Positions 18,195-27,688 of a DNA stretch of 53,312 nt are shown piece after piece. The notes below the pieces were generated by a model that worked only from the letters and a program-made list of their open reading frames with translations, had not been told where the DNA came from and searched no databases. The position numbers and the translations under genes are program-made. This stretch comes from Actinomycetes bacterium (GTDB lineage Bacteria > Actinomycetota > Acidimicrobiia > Acidimicrobiales > RAAP-2). The number at the start of each line of letters is the position of its first letter. The stretch's first letter is position 1. The stretch spans positions 1 to 53,312 of the forward strand of contig JAJYSP010000019.1 in the NCBI GenBank assembly GCA_021793515.1. The letters run 5' to 3'.

Positions 18195-19007
18195 GTGGAC
18201 TCCGCGACGCTCTGTGCCGGTTGGCCGGGATCGCCGGCCGTCGGGGTGCTCGCACTGGTGGACGGCGACGTCACGGTGATCGTCGCGGACGGTGACCTCG
18301 AAGACCGTCGACCCTGGGCGTCAGTCTCGAAGCTCGCGGTCGCCATGGCGGTCGGGGTCGAGGTCGACTGGGGCCTGCATCGCTACGAAGAGCCACTCGG
18401 CCCACCGGGGGCCACCCTCGCCCACCACCTCTCCCACAGTGCCGGTTACGGACTGGAGTCGGGTGACGTCACGGCACCGGTGGGGGCCAAACGCGTCTAC
18501 TCCAACGTGGCGGTGGACCGCGCCGTTGACGCGATCGTCGGTGACGAGTCGCCGGCCCAGTGGCTCGACGATCGGGTCTTTCGCGGCCTCGGACTAGGCG
18601 ACACGGCCCTTGAGGGTCGCCCGGCGGCGGGCGTGGTCGGCTCGACGCGCGACCTGATGACCTTCGCGGGAGCGTGGCTGCGCTCGGACGGACTGGCCGT
18701 CGCGACTCGGGATCGGATCCTGAGGCCGTTCCTCGGCGAGCTCGATGGGATCGTGCCGGGATTCGGGCGATTCCGTCCGTGTCCGTGGGGGCTCGGACCA
18801 GAGATCCGTGGCGATAAGGAACATTGGATGGGGGACTGGCCACCCGACAGCGCCGGTCACTTTGGACAGAGCGGCGCACTCGCGCTGTTCAATGTCCGCG
18901 AACGCATCGCGGTCGTGGCGACGAGCACCGTCGCCTTTGGGCCCTGGGCCGTCACGCTCTGGCCGAGCTGGATCTCCGCGATTCGCACACTCGCCCTCAC
19001 CTCGTGA
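18195..19007 (+). CDS. Beta-lactamase/PBP-type serine hydrolase
   Basis: A 270-residue penicillin-binding-protein-fold enzyme of the class C beta-lactamase-like family. The nucleophile motif SxxK is SVSK (about residue 43), the YxN motif is YSN (about 103), and the third motif appears as HFGQSG near residue 225 in place of KTG. The segment LAHHLSHSAGYG matches the family's LLxHTSG loop. There is no signal peptide, so it is probably cytoplasmic or leaves by another route; it may be an esterase or peptidase rather than a lactamase. It is the first gene of an overlapping run leading into glycosyltransferases (GTGA overlap with the next gene). Confidence 0.85.
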   Translation: MDSATLCAGWPGSPAVGVLALVDGDVTVIVADGDLEDRRPWASVSKLAVAMAVGVEVDWGLHRYEEPLGPPGATLAHHLSHSAGYGLESGDVTAPVGAKRVYSNVAVDRAVDAIVGDESPAQWLDDRVFRGLGLGDTALEGRPAAGVVGSTRDLMTFAGAWLRSDGLAVATRDRILRPFLGELDGIVPGFGRFRPCPWGLGPEIRGDKEHWMGDWPPDSAGHFGQSGALALFNVRERIAVVATSTVAFGPWAVTLWPSWISAIRTLALTS

Positions 19008-20011
19008 ACCAGGCCTTGGTGCGGGTCGGACTGGACCTCGACGGATCTTTGGAGTCGCTGGGCAACTCGATGACGGACCTCGCCGACGCCCTCGAGGCCG
19101 CCGGAGGGTGCACACTGGTGCGTTTTCGCACCCGGAGCCGGGCCGGCGCCGGTGACGCAGCGCTCGCCTCCAGGATGTGGTGGTCGCCGTGGTGGCGGCG
19201 TGGGCTGGGTCGATCGGTCGACCGCCTGTTGCCGCCGGTGGACGTGGTCCACGTGGCCGGTGTCGCGACCCCGCCAACGCGTGACGTTCCCGAGATCGTG
19301 TCGGTGGACGACTTGCGCGCCCTGCGTGAGGAGTCGCGAACGAGCCAGCGCGCGGCCCAACTACGTCGGGTGATCGCACGCGGCGCGGTCGTCGTCGCCT
19401 CGAGCCAGGTCGCGCGCGACGAGGTGTTGGCCAACCTCGGAGTGGCCCGTGACCGGGTCGTCGTCGTGCCCCCCGCGGTGCCCAACGTCGACCTGACGAT
19501 GGACGGGGACGCCCTCGTGGTGAACGTCACCGGTGCTGTTGAGCACTTCATCCGTCTCGCTCCCTCGTTGATCGACGCCGGTGCCCGACTGGAGGCCCGG
19601 GTTATCGCGCTCACGAGCACCGCCGCGGCCCAGCGAATCCGGTCCGGCGGGATCGACGTGGACCTGATGGCCCGTCGCGACGCGCGACGGGCGCTGGGCC
19701 AAGCCCGGGTCGTCGTGCACGTGTCCGACGGCGCGAGGTTCCCATCCTTCGCCATTGCGGCCCTTGCGGCCGGTGTACCCACCGTTGCCCGTTCCACGCC
19801 GATCAACCGCGAGCTGTTGAACGGGGCGAGCGAGCTGGCCGAATCCGACGGCGACATCATCGAGCAGGTGAAGGATCTTTGGTCCAACGAGCCACGGCGC
19901 GCGCTGGCGCGGGCCGCGGGTTGGGCGCGGGCCGCGGACTTCGCGCCGTCGAGCGCGGCCACGGCGTACTTGAGCCTGTACGGTGACGTCGTGCGAGGCT
20001 GGGGGTCGTGA
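19004..20011 (+). CDS. Glycosyltransferase, GT-B fold (GT4-like)
   Basis: A 335-residue protein starting at the GTG that overlaps the serine-hydrolase stop. The first residues (VGLDLDGSLESLGNSMTDLADAL) resemble the start of GT4 enzymes. Further GT-B signs are a linker segment LGVARDRVVVVPPAVP and, in the C-terminal half, FAIAALAAGVPTVARSTPINRELL, equivalent to the donor-binding EAxAxGxPVV motif but with a Phe-Ala start and no clear catalytic Glu pair, so it is a diverged member. It is the first of three consecutive overlapping GT-B genes, which probably act in sequence on one glycan. Confidence 0.75.
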   Translation: MNQALVRVGLDLDGSLESLGNSMTDLADALEAAGGCTLVRFRTRSRAGAGDAALASRMWWSPWWRRGLGRSVDRLLPPVDVVHVAGVATPPTRDVPEIVSVDDLRALREESRTSQRAAQLRRVIARGAVVVASSQVARDEVLANLGVARDRVVVVPPAVPNVDLTMDGDALVVNVTGAVEHFIRLAPSLIDAGARLEARVIALTSTAAAQRIRSGGIDVDLMARRDARRALGQARVVVHVSDGARFPSFAIAALAAGVPTVARSTPINRELLNGASELAESDGDIIEQVKDLWSNEPRRALARAAGWARAADFAPSSAATAYLSLYGDVVRGWGS

Positions 20012-21075
20012 TCATCACCGTTTCGCTCGACCAGCTGTCGCGGCCACAGCCCGGCGGGATCGCCACGTACGTCCGTGGCCTCGTGGCCGCGCTCGCGTCG
20101 ATCGAGGCGGGCGACCTCGTGGGACTCACGACGTCGGCCCCGGTTGACCTCGGCGCACTCGCGATCACGCAGCGGCGTATCGGACTGCCGGTGGGCGTGC
20201 TCACGCGTATCTGGTCGCGGTGGCCGCTCGGGGTGCCGGGCGAGTCCGACGTGGTGCACGCGACGTCCCTCGCCGGGCCGTTCGGTGGTGGTCGGAACGC
20301 GGCGGTGCATTCGGTGGCCGTTCACGATCTGCTGTGGCGCGACGAACCCGACGCCGCCACGGCCCGCGGACGTCGGTTCCACGAACAGCGCCTGAGCCTT
20401 CTTCGACGTCGAAGGGACGTGCGCGTCTTCACGTCGTCCCCGGGATTGGATGACCGGCTGGCGGACGACGGCTTCGACCGGTCACGGCTGCACCGGATCC
20501 GACTCGGCGTGGATGACGACACGACGCCCGCCGCGCCCGAGGCGGTGGCACGACTGCTCGCCAACGCGGGGGTGACGGGACCTTTCACTCTCTACGCCGG
20601 GACGCGCGAGCCCCGCAAGAACATCGAGCGACTGGCGCTCGCCCACGCGCACGCTCGCGTTGCGGTGCCGGAACTCGGTCCCCTCGTCATCGTCGGGCCG
20701 AGTGGGTGGGGATCGGTGGCCCTTGACGGTGCGGTCGTGATCGGGCGCGTGACCCGCGAGCTACTGCGCGGGCTTTACCGTGACGCGACCGTGGTGGCCT
20801 ACGTCCCTCGAAACGAGGGGTGGGGACTGCCGCCGGTCGAGGCGCTCGCGCAGGGGTCGCGCGTCGTCGCCTCGACGACGACGCCGAGCGTGCGCGCGAA
20901 CCCCGAGGTCGACCTCGCCGACCCACTCGACGTGGAGGCGATCGCGGACGCGCTACGTCGGTCCCTCGAGCGACCGGACACGCCAGAGGCACGCACGAGG
21001 CGTCAGGCGTCGGTGGGCGATCTCACGTGGCGCCAGTGCGCGCTCGACCACCTAGCGGGTTGGCGATGCGAGTAG
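20008..21075 (+). CDS. Glycosyltransferase family 4
   Basis: A 355-residue GT-B glycosyltransferase. The N-terminus has the acceptor-side motif PQPGGIATYVRGLVAAL. The C-terminal half has GPFTLYAGTREPRKNIERL, the hallmark of group 1 transferases, and a donor-site segment reading VPRNEGWGLPPVEALAQGSR, equivalent to the E-G-F-G-LPxxEAMAxG motif. It probably uses a GDP- or UDP-activated sugar. The GTG start overlaps the previous stop, and the end overlaps the next ATG by 10 bases. Confidence 0.9.
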   Translation: MIITVSLDQLSRPQPGGIATYVRGLVAALASIEAGDLVGLTTSAPVDLGALAITQRRIGLPVGVLTRIWSRWPLGVPGESDVVHATSLAGPFGGGRNAAVHSVAVHDLLWRDEPDAATARGRRFHEQRLSLLRRRRDVRVFTSSPGLDDRLADDGFDRSRLHRIRLGVDDDTTPAAPEAVARLLANAGVTGPFTLYAGTREPRKNIERLALAHAHARVAVPELGPLVIVGPSGWGSVALDGAVVIGRVTRELLRGLYRDATVVAYVPRNEGWGLPPVEALAQGSRVVASTTTPSVRANPEVDLADPLDVEAIADALRRSLERPDTPEARTRRQASVGDLTWRQCALDHLAGWRCE

Positions 21076-22154
21076 CGCTCGACGTCTCGGCGGTCCCCGC
21101 GCACGTCGCGGGCGCCGGCCGCTACGTGGTCGAGATCGCCCGTCGCCTGCCCGCGGCGGGGGTGGACGTCGCGCTCGTGAGCCGCCGCGACGACGCCGAG
21201 CGGTGGCGGTCGTGGTCACCGCAGGCCTCAGTCGAAGCACTCGTGCCCACCGGCCGGGTCCCGCGACTGCTCGCCGAGGCCTGGCGTCTCGGCACCTCGT
21301 CGGTCGCTCGCGAGGCCACGGTCTGGCACGGCCCGCACTACACGATGCCTCGACGTGGTTCGACGCCGACGGTAGTGACGGTGCACGACCTCACCTTCTT
21401 CACGCACCCGCAGTACCACGAGGCCGCCAAGGCCGCCTTTTTCCAACGGGCCATCCGCTACGCGGCGGCGCACGCCGAGGTACTCATCTGCGTCAGCGAG
21501 TTCACCGCGCGCCAGCTGCGAGCGATCGTGCGCGACCTCCCGCCGATCGTCGTCGCCCCGCACGGCGTCGACCTCGACCGATTCCACCCCCAGTCGCCGA
21601 CCACGACCGAGGTGCCCTACGCGCTGTTCCTCGGGACGATCGAGCCGCGCAAGGGCCTCGAGACACTCCTCGAGGCCTTCGCCGCCGTGGCCCAGGACAC
21701 CCCCGATCTTGAGCTCTGGTTGGCCGGTCAGTCGGGCTGGGCCGAGCAGGACGTCCGTCGTCTTCTCGAGGACCACCCGGCGCGATCGCGGATTAGACGA
21801 CTCGGCTTCGTCGACGACGCCGCGTTGCCGTCACTGCTCGCTCGGGCCCGCGCGGTCGTCTACCCGTCCAGGGTCGAGGGATTCGGGCTGCCCGTGCTCG
21901 AGGCGATGGCCTGCGGTGCGGTGGTGGTCACCTCGAGTGGCACCGTCATGGAGGAGATCGCCGACGGTGCCGCCCTCCTCTGCTCACCGGGTGACGCCGT
22001 CGCGCTGAGCGCGACGCTGCAGCGCGCGATCGACCTCGACGGTGAGGCTCGCCGTGACCTCGAGCGCCGCGCGCGCCAACGGGCGGAGGTCTTTACCTGG
22101 GCGTCGTCGGTCGAGCGGCACCTGACGGCCTACGACCTGGCGGCGGGCCGATGA
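21066..22154 (+). CDS. Glycosyltransferase family 4
   Basis: A 362-residue GT-B enzyme with textbook motifs: AGAGRYVVEIARRL near the N-terminus, TVHDLTFFTHPQYH, CVSEFTARQLR, FLGTIEPRKGLETLLEAF, and the donor-site string YPSRVEGFGLPVLEAMACG. Such proteins often add mannosyl or rhamnosyl residues to lipid-linked glycans. I chose the ATG at 21066, since starts further upstream lie within the previous gene and give no homology. It overlaps its neighbours on both sides and belongs to the same run as the Rmd-type reductase. Confidence 0.93.
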   Translation: MRVALDVSAVPAHVAGAGRYVVEIARRLPAAGVDVALVSRRDDAERWRSWSPQASVEALVPTGRVPRLLAEAWRLGTSSVAREATVWHGPHYTMPRRGSTPTVVTVHDLTFFTHPQYHEAAKAAFFQRAIRYAAAHAEVLICVSEFTARQLRAIVRDLPPIVVAPHGVDLDRFHPQSPTTTEVPYALFLGTIEPRKGLETLLEAFAAVAQDTPDLELWLAGQSGWAEQDVRRLLEDHPARSRIRRLGFVDDAALPSLLARARAVVYPSRVEGFGLPVLEAMACGAVVVTSSGTVMEEIADGAALLCSPGDAVALSATLQRAIDLDGEARRDLERRARQRAEVFTWASSVERHLTAYDLAAGR

Positions 22155-23050
22155 CGCGGTCCCTCGTCACCGGCGCCGGCGGCTTCGTCGGGCGACACCT
22201 GATCGACCACCTGACGTCGGCCGGCGATGAGGTCTACGGCGTCGATCGCGAGGTCGACGTGACGGACCGCGGCGCGCTCGAAGCCGCCATCAGTACCGTG
22301 GGACCGCAAGTCATCTACCACCTGGCCGCGATGACCCACGTCGGTGAGTCCTGGCGCCACCCCGACGACTTCACCCGGGTCAACGTGGTCGGCACACTCA
22401 ACGTGCTCGAGGTCGCGCGTCGCGCCGCGCCCGAGGCCGTCGTCCTAATCGTCAGTTCGGCCGACGTCTACGGCGTCGTTGACCCCTCGGAGCTGCCGAT
22501 CGACGAGGGTCACCCGCCGAGGCCGGCGAGCCCGTACGCCCAGTCCAAGATCGAAGCGGAGCACGCCGCGCGCGAGGCCGCGCACCGCGGCCAACGCGTC
22601 GTGATCGTGCGACCCTTCAATCACATCGGTCCCGGCCAGGCGACGAGCTTTGTGGTGCCGGGCATCGCTTCGCGGCTCTTGGAGGCGCGAGAACACGGCG
22701 CTGTCAGCGTGGCGGTGGGGGACCTGTCGGCCCGTCGAGACTTCTGCGACGTGCGCGACGTCGTACGGGCCTATCGCCTGTTGTCGAGTTTCGGTGCCGC
22801 GGGCGAGGTCTACAACGTCGCCTCCGGCCACGACGTCGCGATCAACGACATCGCACTGTGGCTGGTCGAGCGAATTGCGCCACAGGTCCGCCTCGAGGTG
22901 TCCGAGGACCTGCTGCGCCCCGTCGAACTCCCCGTCTCGCGCGGCAGTTTCGCCAAACTCCAGCGCACGACCGGGTGGGAGCCGCGAATCACCCTCGCTG
23001 GGTCCCTCGAGGACGTCGTCGTAGCGTTGGAACAAGACCGTGAGAACTAA
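22151..23050 (+). CDS. rmd: NAD(P)-dependent sugar epimerase/reductase, GDP-4-keto-6-deoxymannose reductase type
   Basis: A 299-residue extended SDR. Motifs: SLVTGAGGFVGRHLIDHL (glycine-rich NAD(P) site), HLAAMTHVGESWRHP, VNVVGTLNVLE, VSSADVYG, and the catalytic YAQSK with RPFNHIGPGQ. This combination is typical of Rmd, which reduces GDP-4-keto-6-deoxymannose to GDP-D-rhamnose; the related GMD dehydratase would need different residues and is not in the window. A substrate such as dTDP- or UDP-sugars cannot be excluded. The ATG overlaps the preceding stop, ending the overlapping run. Confidence 0.8.
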   Translation: MTRSLVTGAGGFVGRHLIDHLTSAGDEVYGVDREVDVTDRGALEAAISTVGPQVIYHLAAMTHVGESWRHPDDFTRVNVVGTLNVLEVARRAAPEAVVLIVSSADVYGVVDPSELPIDEGHPPRPASPYAQSKIEAEHAAREAAHRGQRVVIVRPFNHIGPGQATSFVVPGIASRLLEAREHGAVSVAVGDLSARRDFCDVRDVVRAYRLLSSFGAAGEVYNVASGHDVAINDIALWLVERIAPQVRLEVSEDLLRPVELPVSRGSFAKLQRTTGWEPRITLAGSLEDVVVALEQDREN

Positions 23051-23113
23051 CGTACCTGATTAACAGCTATAAAACTCGACGTCTGCGTGCCCGTTCACCC
23101 AGTGGCGGCCAAC

Positions 23114-23119
23114 TAGCCT
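23114..23119 (+). promoter_or_regulatory. Leaderless-type -10 box for the GT2/membrane gene
   Basis: TAGCCT stands 7 bases before TTG at 23127 and 10 before ATG at 23130. By the spacing used elsewhere in the window this favours the TTG. A TATAAA at 23068-23073 is a second possible -10 about 40 bases further upstream. Confidence 0.4.
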
Positions 23120-23126
23120 TGAGTAC

Positions 23127-26100
23127 TTGATGGATCTTCGTGCACCGGCGGTCGTCGCCGTCGTCGTTACTACGGGACCGGGGCCGGGCCTCGAGGCCAC
23201 GCTCGCGTCGTTGGTCGACCAGGACTACGGCGAACTGAGCGTGCTGGTGGTCGCCAACGGTGAGAGCGAGCACGTCGCGGCACGCGTGGCCGCGGTGGCA
23301 CCCGACGCGTTCGTTCGTGTCCTGGCCGAAAACCGTGGCTTCGCGGCCGCGTGCAACGAGGCCGTGCTCGCCGTCGAGGGCGCGACGTTCTTCCTCTTCT
23401 GCCACGACGACGTGCGCCTCGACCCCGACGCGGTCCACCGCCTCGTCGAGGCGGCCTTTCGGATGAACGCTGGGGTGCTCACACCCAAAGTCGTCGCCTA
23501 CGACGACCCGATGACCCTGCTGCACGTGGGACAGACCTGTGACCGATTCGGGGTCGTCCAGGAGCGCGTCGAATCCGGCGAGATCGACCACGGTCAACAG
23601 GACTTGGAGCGAGACGTCTTCGTGGCGCCCGGCGGGGTCACGCTCATTCGCGCGGACCTCTTCGTGACCCTCCAGGGGTTTGACCCGCTGATTCCCGCGC
23701 TCGGTGAGGACCTTGACTTCTGCTGGCGCGCCCAACTCGCCGGAGCGCGTATCGTCGTGGCCCCGGGCGCGCGCGTTGCGCATCGCCAGACGGTCGCGAG
23801 CGGGGAGCGCCCGGTCACCGCGGTCGGAACGCGCAAGGCGAGTCGCCAGGACCTCCAGCGGCGCCACCGCCTGCTGGTTGTCGCCACGGGTTGGGGTCGC
23901 TGGACCGCCATCAACACCCTGGCCATGCTGTTGGTGCTGGACTTCGTCGAACTGGTGGTGGCGATCGGTGGACGAGACGGCGACCGTGTCGGCGCGATCC
24001 TTGGGTCGTGGCGATGGCTGGTGCACAATCGCCGTCGCGTGCGCGAGCGCCGTCGACAGCGCCGGGTCTACACCGTGCTCACCGACGACGAGCTGCGCCG
24101 CCTCCAGGTTGGCGGGGCCACGCGGCTGCGCAAGTTCATCGTCACGCTCTTGCGTGACGGGTTGGACCGCGCCCGCGGCATCCTGCCCCCCGACGAGCCC
24201 GTTGAGGAGCCCGAGGTCGACGCGGGCGTCGGTTTCGCCGCCGCCTTCGCCGAGGTCGACGCCTTCGACGACATCCCTCAGCGAGCGGACCTCGCCGTGC
24301 GGCGTCCATCGCGGTTCCTCACGAGTTTCCGCTCCCAGGCGCTGACGCTCGCGCTCGTCTCGGTCCTGTGGCTGATCGGCTCTCGAAACCTCGTCGCCAC
24401 CCACCTGCCACTAGTCGGACGACTGGCCCCCCTGGACTCGTGGTGGTCGACGTGGCGGCACTTCTTCGCGTCGTGGTCCCCGAACGGTCTGGGTACGGGG
24501 ACGCCCGGCATGCCGGGCTACGGCGTGCTCGCCTTCGCGGGCACCTTCGTCCTCGGACGCATGGGCATCCTGCCGCGCGTGGCGCTCATCTTCGCCATCC
24601 CGATCGGCGCCTTCGGCGTGGGACGGCTCCTGCGCGGACGGGTCTCGAATCGGGCGAGGTTGGTCGCGGTGCTCGCGTACGTGGCCGCCCCGATCGGACT
24701 GAACATGATCAGTCAGGGCCGCATCGACGTGCTCGTGGTGAGTGCCGGACTGCCCTTCGTGACCCGTCGTCTGATGGAGCTACTCGCGGTCCCGGGCTTT
24801 CGCGATACGCCCTATCCGCCGGCCGTGCCCTTTGGAAGCCGGGGGTGGCCCGCGACCCGTTCGGGCCAGCGCATGGTGGTGGTCATGGAGACCGCCATCG
24901 TGAGCGCGATGGCGCCGGCGATGATCATCGCCGTCATCCTCGTCGTACTCGGCGTCGTGGTGGCCCGCTGGTTCGAGCCCGACGCCGCTCAGAGCCGACC
25001 GTGGCGGTTGCTCGGGGCGGTGCTTGGGAGTGTCGCGGTGTTCCTCGCGCCGATGACGGTCGACGTCGTGCTCGCGGGGCGACGCGCGCTCGAGGTCTTC
25101 GGTCTCGCGCGCGGTCCCTGGTCCGCGCCGACGCTGGCGATGCTCGCGCGAGGCGCCGACGGTGGATTCGGCGCGTCGTGGTGGGGGTGGCTCCTGCCTG
25201 GTGCCGCCGTCATCGGGCTCCTGCTCACCAGGGGCGAACGGCGCGTCATCGCCGGCAAGTTCGCGACCATCGCCACCTTGTCCCTGGTGTTGGCGGCGTT
25301 GACGGCGCGTCACTGGCTCGGCGACTTCGCCCCCGACCTCGACGTGCTGCTGACGCTCTACGCGGTGTCGATCGCTGGACTTATCGGCCTCGGGGTGGCC
25401 GCGCTCGAGTCGGACCTCCGTCAGGCGGGCTTCGGGTGGCGTCAGAGCGTGGCGGCACTCTTCGTCGCGGCGATCGTGGTCTCGGCCCTGCCGTTCCTCG
25501 GCGACTTCGCGAGCGGTCGATTCAATCTGCCGGTGACGAGCGTTGCGGAGTCGATGAGCGCCGCGCAGCCGCCAAACGCGGGCGGCTACCGAATCCTGTG
25601 GCTCGGTGACCCGTCGGTACTCCCCACGCCGGGCTGGTCCGTCGCCCCGGGGCTGGCCGCGGCGACGTCGATGAACGGGTTGCCGGGGGGCTCGACCCTG
25701 TTCTCGCCGCCGGACTCGGGAACCTCGGACGTGCTGCTCGAGGCGATCAACCTCGCGCTGCTCGGTCGAACAGTCCACGTGGGCTCGCTGCTCGCCCAGG
25801 CCGGTGTCGCCACCATCGTGGTGATGGACTCGCCGGCCCCCGAGTACGCGGGCGCGCAGGGCGTGCCGACGCGTCCGGTGCCCACGGCGCTCATGGCGAC
25901 CCTGGCGCGCCAGACCGACCTCGCACTGCAGCTGCAGTCCCCGGCGGTCACGATCTACGCCAACGCCGCGTTCCACGGGCTCGTCGCTGAGTCGTCACGG
26001 ACCTCGCCGACGGGTTGGTCGCCATTGGCCGGTCCCACGTTCGGGACCGGCGCGGTGACTCCGGGAGCGACCGTCGTCGCGGGACTCGCGCCGGCCAGCG

Positions 26101-26363
26101 CCTTCGCCCTGTCGGTCAACGGTGTCGCGGCGACGCGACGCACGGTCTTCGGTTGGGCGCCGTCCTACCTCGTGAACAACTATCATCCGCCGGTCACCGC
26201 CGAGCTCGTGTTGCGCCAGTTCCCCCTCAACGGGCTACTCGCACTGTTCACCCTGGGGCTGTGGGCGATCGTGTGGCTCGGCTTCGGGTCGGTCCAACGA
26301 TTCGAGCGCATCGCGACACGCCGACGGCGCATCAAGCGCGCGGTACACGGGGACCGGACATGA
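23127..26363 (+). CDS. GT2 glycosyltransferase fused to a large polytopic membrane domain
   Basis: A 1078-1079-residue protein. Residues 1-270 are a GT2 GT-A domain: VAVVVTTGPGPGLEATLASL, VLAENRGFAAACNEAV, a metal site in FCHDDVRLDPD (HDD in place of DxD), and a late DLDFCWRAQLAG (ED..W motif). A cytoplasmic linker rich in Arg follows (about 295-385). Residues about 400-830 hold roughly ten membrane helices, resembling GT-C or polymer-handling proteins of actinobacteria, then an extracytoplasmic domain (about 790-1050) and a final helix with a basic tail. It probably makes or exports a surface glycan. TTG at 23127 or ATG at 23130 is the start. DUF5719 follows with a 4-base overlap, a common actinobacterial pair. 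Confidence 0.85.
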   Translation: MMDLRAPAVVAVVVTTGPGPGLEATLASLVDQDYGELSVLVVANGESEHVAARVAAVAPDAFVRVLAENRGFAAACNEAVLAVEGATFFLFCHDDVRLDPDAVHRLVEAAFRMNAGVLTPKVVAYDDPMTLLHVGQTCDRFGVVQERVESGEIDHGQQDLERDVFVAPGGVTLIRADLFVTLQGFDPLIPALGEDLDFCWRAQLAGARIVVAPGARVAHRQTVASGERPVTAVGTRKASRQDLQRRHRLLVVATGWGRWTAINTLAMLLVLDFVELVVAIGGRDGDRVGAILGSWRWLVHNRRRVRERRRQRRVYTVLTDDELRRLQVGGATRLRKFIVTLLRDGLDRARGILPPDEPVEEPEVDAGVGFAAAFAEVDAFDDIPQRADLAVRRPSRFLTSFRSQALTLALVSVLWLIGSRNLVATHLPLVGRLAPLDSWWSTWRHFFASWSPNGLGTGTPGMPGYGVLAFAGTFVLGRMGILPRVALIFAIPIGAFGVGRLLRGRVSNRARLVAVLAYVAAPIGLNMISQGRIDVLVVSAGLPFVTRRLMELLAVPGFRDTPYPPAVPFGSRGWPATRSGQRMVVVMETAIVSAMAPAMIIAVILVVLGVVVARWFEPDAAQSRPWRLLGAVLGSVAVFLAPMTVDVVLAGRRALEVFGLARGPWSAPTLAMLARGADGGFGASWWGWLLPGAAVIGLLLTRGERRVIAGKFATIATLSLVLAALTARHWLGDFAPDLDVLLTLYAVSIAGLIGLGVAALESDLRQAGFGWRQSVAALFVAAIVVSALPFLGDFASGRFNLPVTSVAESMSAAQPPNAGGYRILWLGDPSVLPTPGWSVAPGLAAATSMNGLPGGSTLFSPPDSGTSDVLLEAINLALLGRTVHVGSLLAQAGVATIVVMDSPAPEYAGAQGVPTRPVPTALMATLARQTDLALQLQSPAVTIYANAAFHGLVAESSRTSPTGWSPLAGPTFGTGAVTPGATVVAGLAPASAFALSVNGVAATRRTVFGWAPSYLVNNYHPPVTAELVLRQFPLNGLLALFTLGLWAIVWLGFGSVQRFERIATRRRRIKRAVHGDRT

Positions 26364-27688
26364 GCCGCCGGCCACTCGTCCTCGTGCTCGCCGCCCTGCT
26401 CGCGGCGACGGCGGTCGCTACGAGCATGGTGCACACGTCGAACCCGACGCAGGCGGTGTCCAGTCTGTCGACGGGTCCAGTTGAGTCCACGGCCCTCTAC
26501 TGCGCGGGTCTCGGTGCGTCGGGCACCCCGGCGGGGCACGTCGTCGTGCTCAACACCGCCAATCACACTCGCCACGTCGAGGTGGAGATCGACGCCGACA
26601 CCGGTGCCCCACAGACGCGCCACCTCGTTCTCGCGGCGCACGCGTCAGCGTCGGTGACGCCGCCTGCGACCGGCCACTGGTTCGGGGTGTCGCTCATCGT
26701 GAACGGCCGCGGTGTCGTCGCCGACGAGCTAAACACCGCCGGTACGGCCCAGACCCCCTGCCTCAACGCGGGTTCGACTGACTGGTACGCCAGTGGTTTG
26801 GACACGGCGGTTGGCTCGAGGGCGTATCTCGTGCTATACAACCCGTCTTCGACTTCGACGGTCGTGAACGTGACCGCCGAGACGGCATCGGGGTTCTCGG
26901 CGCCCGCTCCGTATCAGGGGGTGGCGATCGCCGCGCATCGGGTCGTGTCCTTAGATCTCGGGATCCGTATCGTGAACCAGGCGAACGTGGGAATCCACGT
27001 ACGGGTCATTCGCGGCGACGTGGTCGCGACGGCGGTTCAGCAGTCCGGCACGTTCACGTCCTTCAACGCCGGTTCGACGTCGCTCGAGCGAATGGCCTGG
27101 TTCCCTCGCGTCACCACGGCGAGCGGTGCGCTGGCAAGAATTCTCGTCACGAATCCCTCCAACGCCACCGCATCGGTCACGGCGACCATCGGACTGACGC
27201 CCTACAACGTGGCGCCCCAGCGGGTGAGCGTCGCACCGTTCTCGACGGGTTCGATCGTCATCACCCCGAACTCGGCCGTGCCCGCCCACGGGTACGCCAC
27301 GGTGCAGCTTCGTTCGACGGTGGCGGTCGCGGCGAGCCTGGCCACGGGAACGATCAACGGCCAGTCACTGTCGGTACCAGCGACACCGTCGAAGCTCTAC
27401 CTGGTCAGCGACTTCGCCGGTCTCGGCTTTGACGCGATGACCGCGACGAACGTCGGGGCGCGTGCGCTGGCGGTCACCGTAACGGTGCTCGGGCCGATCG
27501 CGACGAGTCGGGTGGTCACGATCGCGCCGGGCACGACGGTCGACCTGCGCGGGCGCGACGGCCTGCCCACCACCCTGCACGGACGGTCGTTCCTGATCAC
27601 CGCGAACCACAGTGATCTCGTCGTCGCGACGACGCTGCCGACGACCCCACCGGGGATCGTCGTCGTGTCGGCTCTAAACGGTGGGTAG
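26360..27688 (+). CDS. Secreted DUF5719 family protein
   Basis: A 442-residue exported protein from the ATG that overlaps the previous stop (ATGA). A signal peptide (about 1-25) is followed by a beta-rich body with three repeating units that share a pattern of F-x-A-G-S/T...W...N-P-S, as in LVLYNPSSTSTVVNVTAE and ILVTNPSNATASVTATI. These look like Ig-like beta-sandwich units. DUF5719 proteins occur beside large membrane glycosyltransferases in actinobacteria, so a role in surface glycan assembly is likely, but no activity is known. Its end overlaps the convergent ftsH end by 15 bases. Confidence 0.8.
   Translation: MSRRPLVLVLAALLAATAVATSMVHTSNPTQAVSSLSTGPVESTALYCAGLGASGTPAGHVVVLNTANHTRHVEVEIDADTGAPQTRHLVLAAHASASVTPPATGHWFGVSLIVNGRGVVADELNTAGTAQTPCLNAGSTDWYASGLDTAVGSRAYLVLYNPSSTSTVVNVTAETASGFSAPAPYQGVAIAAHRVVSLDLGIRIVNQANVGIHVRVIRGDVVATAVQQSGTFTSFNAGSTSLERMAWFPRVTTASGALARILVTNPSNATASVTATIGLTPYNVAPQRVSVAPFSTGSIVITPNSAVPAHGYATVQLRSTVAVAASLATGTINGQSLSVPATPSKLYLVSDFAGLGFDAMTATNVGARALAVTVTVLGPIATSRVVTIAPGTTVDLRGRDGLPTTLHGRSFLITANHSDLVVATTLPTTPPGIVVVSALNGG

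Noticed and set aside
18997-20382. Minus-strand open frame of 461 codons opposite two glycosyltransferases
   Set aside because: Ser/Arg/Thr-rich translation with no domain pattern; the coding strand has glycosyltransferase motifs and coupled overlaps.
23067-24404. Minus-strand open frame of 445 codons opposite the GT2/membrane gene
   Set aside because: Composition is Arg/Glu/His-rich without domain motifs, and the + strand frame has clear GT2 motifs. It is a typical antisense shadow in GC-rich DNA.
27674-27688. Overlap of DUF5719 and ftsH ends as a sign of a frameshift or sequencing error
   Set aside because: Both proteins end with normal tails on opposite strands; it fits the general pattern of tight convergent pairs in the window.
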